Assembly: GCF_024746835.1 (NCBI RefSeq)
Contig: NZ_CP080531.1
Coordinates: 2,294,001-2,358,000 of the forward strand
Length of the DNA stretch: 64,000 nucleotides
Direction: 5' to 3'
Source: Mesorhizobium sp. AR02
Lineage (GTDB): Bacteria > Pseudomonadota > Alphaproteobacteria > Rhizobiales > Rhizobiaceae
Both the position numbers and the translations under genes were made by a program. Below are positions 61,405-64,000 of this stretch, piece by piece (position 1 is the stretch's first letter; every line of letters begins with the position of its first letter). Below the pieces are notes generated by a model. The model was not told the origin of the DNA, made no database searches, and worked only from the letters and a program-made list of their open reading frames with translations.

Positions 61405-62592
61405 ATGAAGATCACCGAGATCGAGACCTTTGCCGTCGGCGCCGGCTGGAAGAACTGGCTGTTCGTCAAAGTCCATACCGACAAGGGCATCCATGGGATC
61501 GGCGAAGGCACGCTGAACGGCTTCATCAAGACCACGGAAGCCGGCGTGCATGAGCTCAAGCATCTCGCCATCGGCCAGGACCCGCGCCGCATCAATTCGC
61601 TGGCCAAGCGCATGCTAGACAGTGTTTCGCTCGACGGCGGCCATATCCACCGCACGGTGATCGCGGCGATCGAGGTCGCCTGCTGGGACATTCTCGGCAA
61701 AAGCCTGGGCGTGCCGATCCACCAACTGCTCGGCGGCCAGGTGCGCGACAGCGTGCTTGGCTACGCCAATGGCTGGTACCGCACCGAGCGTACGCCCGAA
61801 GCCTTTCTCGAAGCCGCCAGGGCGGTGCTGGCCAAAGGCTTCAAGGCATTCAAGCTCGACCCGTTCGGCACCGCGCAAGGCTTTATCTCACGTGAGGAAC
61901 TGGAGCTTTCCTACGCCATCTGCCGGACACTGCGTGACGAACTGCCTGGGGATACTCTGATCCTGATCGACGTGCATGCGCGCTTCACTGAGATCGCCGC
62001 CCTGCAGGCGGCGCAAAAATTCGCCGACCTCGACATCTACTGGTGGGAGGAGCCGACCTCGCGCGATCGCCAGGAGACCGTGCACGAAGTGGCGCATCGT
62101 TCGCCGATCCCGGTGGCGACCGGCGAGATGTATGACACGGTCGGGCAGTTCTACACGCTGGCCGTCGGCGGCGGTGTCAACATCTTCCAGCCTGAGCCGA
62201 TGTCGCTCGGCGGCATTGCGCCGTCGATGCAGGTGGCCAATCTGGCGCTCGCGCATGGCAGCCACATCGCGCCACACCAGAGCGGCGGACCGGTGGCGAC
62301 GGCGGTGTGCCTGCAACTGGCGGCGGCGGTGCCGAACTTCCTCATCCAGGAGCATTTCGATGCCTTCAACTACCCGTGGACACGCGAGCTGGTGAGCTGG
62401 CATCCAACCGTCAATCCCGACAATGGCCATCTGTCGCTGCCGGACGCGCCGGGGCTCGGCATCGATCTCAACATCGATGCGATCAAGGACCACCCTTACG
62501 ATCCCAACGCCTATCTCAACGTCCATGCGGAGGGTTGGGAGAAGCGCCTCGGCCGGCGGGAAGAAACCGGGAAGCCGAAGCGAAAAAGCTGA
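61405..62592 (+). CDS. Enolase-superfamily sugar-acid dehydratase, galactonate-dehydratase-like
   Basis: 395 residues. KAFKLDPFG in the barrel; LILIDVHARF holds Asp-x-His as in galactonate dehydratases; WWEEPTSRDR and VATGEMYDTV give the next metal ligands; ALAHGSHIAPHQSGGP carries the second catalytic His; EPMSLGGIAPSM fits the group. Not a close duplicate of the minus-strand member at 57.4 kb, so the cluster dehydrates two acids or has a specialised pair. Convergent with the LacI gene, which ends at the next base. Confidence 0.87.
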   Translation: MKITEIETFAVGAGWKNWLFVKVHTDKGIHGIGEGTLNGFIKTTEAGVHELKHLAIGQDPRRINSLAKRMLDSVSLDGGHIHRTVIAAIEVACWDILGKSLGVPIHQLLGGQVRDSVLGYANGWYRTERTPEAFLEAARAVLAKGFKAFKLDPFGTAQGFISREELELSYAICRTLRDELPGDTLILIDVHARFTEIAALQAAQKFADLDIYWWEEPTSRDRQETVHEVAHRSPIPVATGEMYDTVGQFYTLAVGGGVNIFQPEPMSLGGIAPSMQVANLALAHGSHIAPHQSGGPVATAVCLQLAAAVPNFLIQEHFDAFNYPWTRELVSWHPTVNPDNGHLSLPDAPGLGIDLNIDAIKDHPYDPNAYLNVHAEGWEKRLGRREETGKPKRKS

Positions 62593-63624
62593 TCACGCAC
62601 TTTCGCGGTCGACGATCTCGAAGCCGAGGCTGGTGATGGTCGGCACCTTGGTGTCGCCGCCGAGCCTTGCCAGCAGCTGCCGCACCGCACGGCGACCCAT
62701 CTCGTAGCGATTGACCTTGACCGTGGTCAGCGGCGGATAGAGCTGGGCTGCCAGATCCATGTCGCCATAGCCGGCAATCGCAATCTTGCCCGGCACCGCC
62801 CAGCGGCGCCGATGGCACTCCTGCACGGCGCCAACGGCCAGCGTGTCGCTGGAAAAGAAGATGGCGTCGATGTCCCTGTGGCGGGAGGTCAGCGTCACCA
62901 GCGCCTCGGCGCCGCCTTGGGCGGTGATCGGCACCTCGACCTCCATGTCGGCATGGTTCTTGATGCCGAGTTCGGTAAGCGCCGCATGGTAGCCGGTGCG
63001 GCGCTGCTGCAAGCGGTCATTGCCGTGGATTGGCGTCGAGACGAAGCCGATGCGCTTGTAGCCTTTGGCCGCCAGATGCATGGTCATGGCATAGGCGGTC
63101 TCGAAATTGGAGACGCCGACCACCATGTCGATCGGCTTGCGGCCCTTGATTTCGGAGATTTCGACCACCGGTGCGCCGCTGCTCTTCAGCAGCGCCCGCG
63201 CCGTTTCGCTTTGCACGAAGCTCTGCAGGATCATGCCGACCGGGCGCCAGCCGAGCAGGTTGCGAATCGATTTCTCCTCGGCTTCCTGCGTGAATTCGCC
63301 TTGCACCAGAAGCATCGAATAGCCGCTCTCATGGCATTCGTCGGACATGCCTTGCACCTGTTCGGCGATGCCCGAATTGATCAGCGGCGGCACCACCGTA
63401 CCGATCATGCGGCCATTGCCACGCATGCTGGAAGCCAGCCGATTGGGCACGAAGCCGGCTTGCTCGATGGCGTCGAGCACCTTGGCGCGCGTTTCCGGCG
63501 AGACCATGTCGGGATTGGACAGCGCGCGCGACACCGTCATCGGCGCCACGCCGACACGCTTGGCGATCTCGCGGACGCCAAGGCGTTGCGGCTTCTTCTC
63601 GCCCGCCGGCGGCTTGTCGACCAT
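62593..63624 (-). CDS. LacI-family regulator, GntR(gluconate)-like
   Basis: 343 residues. LacI helix-turn-helix (VREIAKRVGVAPMTVSRALSNP, about 16-37) and NRLASSMRGNGRMIGTVVP hinge, then a sugar-binding-protein-like effector domain; the sequence resembles the gluconate repressor group. ATG 63624 follows GGAGCAGGG; the longer frame adds a non-conserved piece. It is the prime candidate to bind the TTGATACCGGTACCAA operators at 52086 and 58714. Ligand probably a sugar acid. Confidence 0.88.
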   Translation of the reverse strand: MVDKPPAGEKKPQRLGVREIAKRVGVAPMTVSRALSNPDMVSPETRAKVLDAIEQAGFVPNRLASSMRGNGRMIGTVVPPLINSGIAEQVQGMSDECHESGYSMLLVQGEFTQEAEEKSIRNLLGWRPVGMILQSFVQSETARALLKSSGAPVVEISEIKGRKPIDMVVGVSNFETAYAMTMHLAAKGYKRIGFVSTPIHGNDRLQQRRTGYHAALTELGIKNHADMEVEVPITAQGGAEALVTLTSRHRDIDAIFFSSDTLAVGAVQECHRRRWAVPGKIAIAGYGDMDLAAQLYPPLTTVKVNRYEMGRRAVRQLLARLGGDTKVPTITSLGFEIVDRESA

Positions 63625-63752
63625 CACCCTGCTCCAAGAGAGCGCGATCCAGCAAAGCAATATCCTGCCGATCGCGTCGCCACTTCATAGCGGTTGTGGC
63701 GGACAGTTTCCAGCAACCGGCCCAGCCATTGCCGGGTCGGGAAATTTCGCCG

Positions 63753-63781
63753 TTGACAAGTTATAATATTATAATCTTAAT
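63753..63781 (+). promoter_or_regulatory. Promoter with ATTATAAT palindrome before the terminal transporter gene
   Basis: -35 TTGACA (63753-63758), 17-bp spacer, -10 CTTAAT (63776-63781). The spacer contains the 14-bp palindrome TTATAATATTATAA (63761-63774), which includes the shared core ATTATAAT. A repressor there would sit between the polymerase contacts, as at 57372. Confidence 0.6.
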
Positions 63782-63865
63782 GGCCGAGAGGAGCGCGCCG
63801 GGATCGGCGCGGGTGAATGGAGCCGGTCGCAAGAGCCGGCAACAGGCGCCGCAAGGGAGGTCAGG

Positions 63866-64000
63866 ATGAACAGCGTGGCTGAGGTGAGCTCGCCGCTGCG
63901 GGACGCACACTCGTTCCGGCGGCGACTGATCGGCTTCATTGCCGTCGGCGAAGTCGGCGTGCTGGCAGCGATGGCCCTGCTGATCGCCTTCTTCTGGCTG
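63866..64000 (+). CDS. Transport protein N terminus, probably a sugar ABC permease (partial)
   Basis: Only 45 codons are in the window. GGGAGG lies 7-12 bases before ATG 63866. A charged N-terminal tail (about 25 residues) precedes a first membrane helix IAVGEVGVLAAMALLIAFFW. Such starts are common in RbsC-family permeases. Its promoter carries the same type of operator as the importer and E1 operons, so it likely belongs to the same regulon. Family is tentative. Confidence 0.45.
   Translation, partial: MNSVAEVSSPLRDAHSFRRRLIGFIAVGEVGVLAAMALLIAFFWL

Noticed and set aside
1..64000. CRISPR arrays, rRNA or tRNA genes, insertion-sequence transposases
   Set aside because: No regularly spaced direct repeats, no recognisable tRNA/rRNA stretches and no transposase-like proteins were seen on reading; a dedicated search could still find a short tRNA.

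Overview
The window looks like a chromosomal or large-replicon segment of a Rhizobiales alphaproteobacterium, most likely Mesorhizobium or a close Phyllobacteriaceae relative. The reasons are the high GC content, the order hisB-hisH-hisA-hisF-hisE-coaA diverging from hslV...hslU, a rhizobial iolRCDEB inositol operon, phnM/phnN with a DUF1045 gene, and several copies of the short palindromic intergenic repeats common in Mesorhizobium. The genus assignment is an inference from gene content; no 16S or other marker is present.

Layout. 1-6.1 kb: end of an L,D-transpeptidase gene, a PPi-type phosphofructokinase, a metallo-beta-lactamase-fold hydrolase, a DegP/HtrA protease whose frame breaks between its PDZ domains, and a frameshifted polytopic membrane protein. 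6.2-11.7 kb (minus): histidine biosynthesis plus coaA, with an arginase-fold gene between hisF and hisA. 11.9-16.6 kb (plus): hslV, an AAC(6')-like acetyltransferase, a DUF2585 protein and hslU, then two exported proteins. 16.8-26.9 kb: genes resembling rhizopine mocDEF (minus), a divergent LacI regulator, a glycosyltransferase-like gene, and an inositol-type ABC importer followed by an inositol dehydrogenase and an SDR. 27-32.9 kb: an orphan Phd antitoxin, DAHP synthase behind a probable aromatic amino-acid attenuator, a LysE exporter with a divergent YafY/WYL regulator, and an MFS carrier divergent from a MocR-type GntR-aminotransferase regulator.

32.9-41.4 kb: a Gfo/Idh/MocA oxidoreductase divergent from iolR, then iolC-iolD-iolE-(small membrane protein)-iolB. 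iolD is frameshifted at an A6 run. Together with the importer and dehydrogenase at 22-26 kb this gives uptake and most of the inositol pathway; iolA is not in the window. 41.5-45.2 kb: DUF1045-phnM-phnN and a small membrane-protein pair. 45.4-64 kb: a large carbohydrate-acid utilisation cluster. It holds an ABC importer with two tandem paralogous binding proteins, an SMP-30 lactonase, a GntR/HutC regulator, an unusual E1alpha-E1beta-lipoyl fusion with a lipoyl-less E2-like partner and a 2-hydroxyacid dehydrogenase, two enolase-superfamily dehydratases, an SDR, a split transketolase, a LacI regulator, and the start of another transporter gene.

Two repeated operator motifs tie the last cluster together. 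TTGATACCGGTACCAA overlaps the -10 box of two TTGACA-N17-TATCAA promoters (importer operon and dehydratase/transketolase operon). An ATTATAAT-cored motif lies near the GntR gene, the E1 fusion operon, the importer and the last transporter gene. The most notable points for follow-up are the rearranged 2-oxoacid dehydrogenase inside this cluster, the two-operator regulon, the putative aromatic attenuator, and the combined rhizopine/inositol region.
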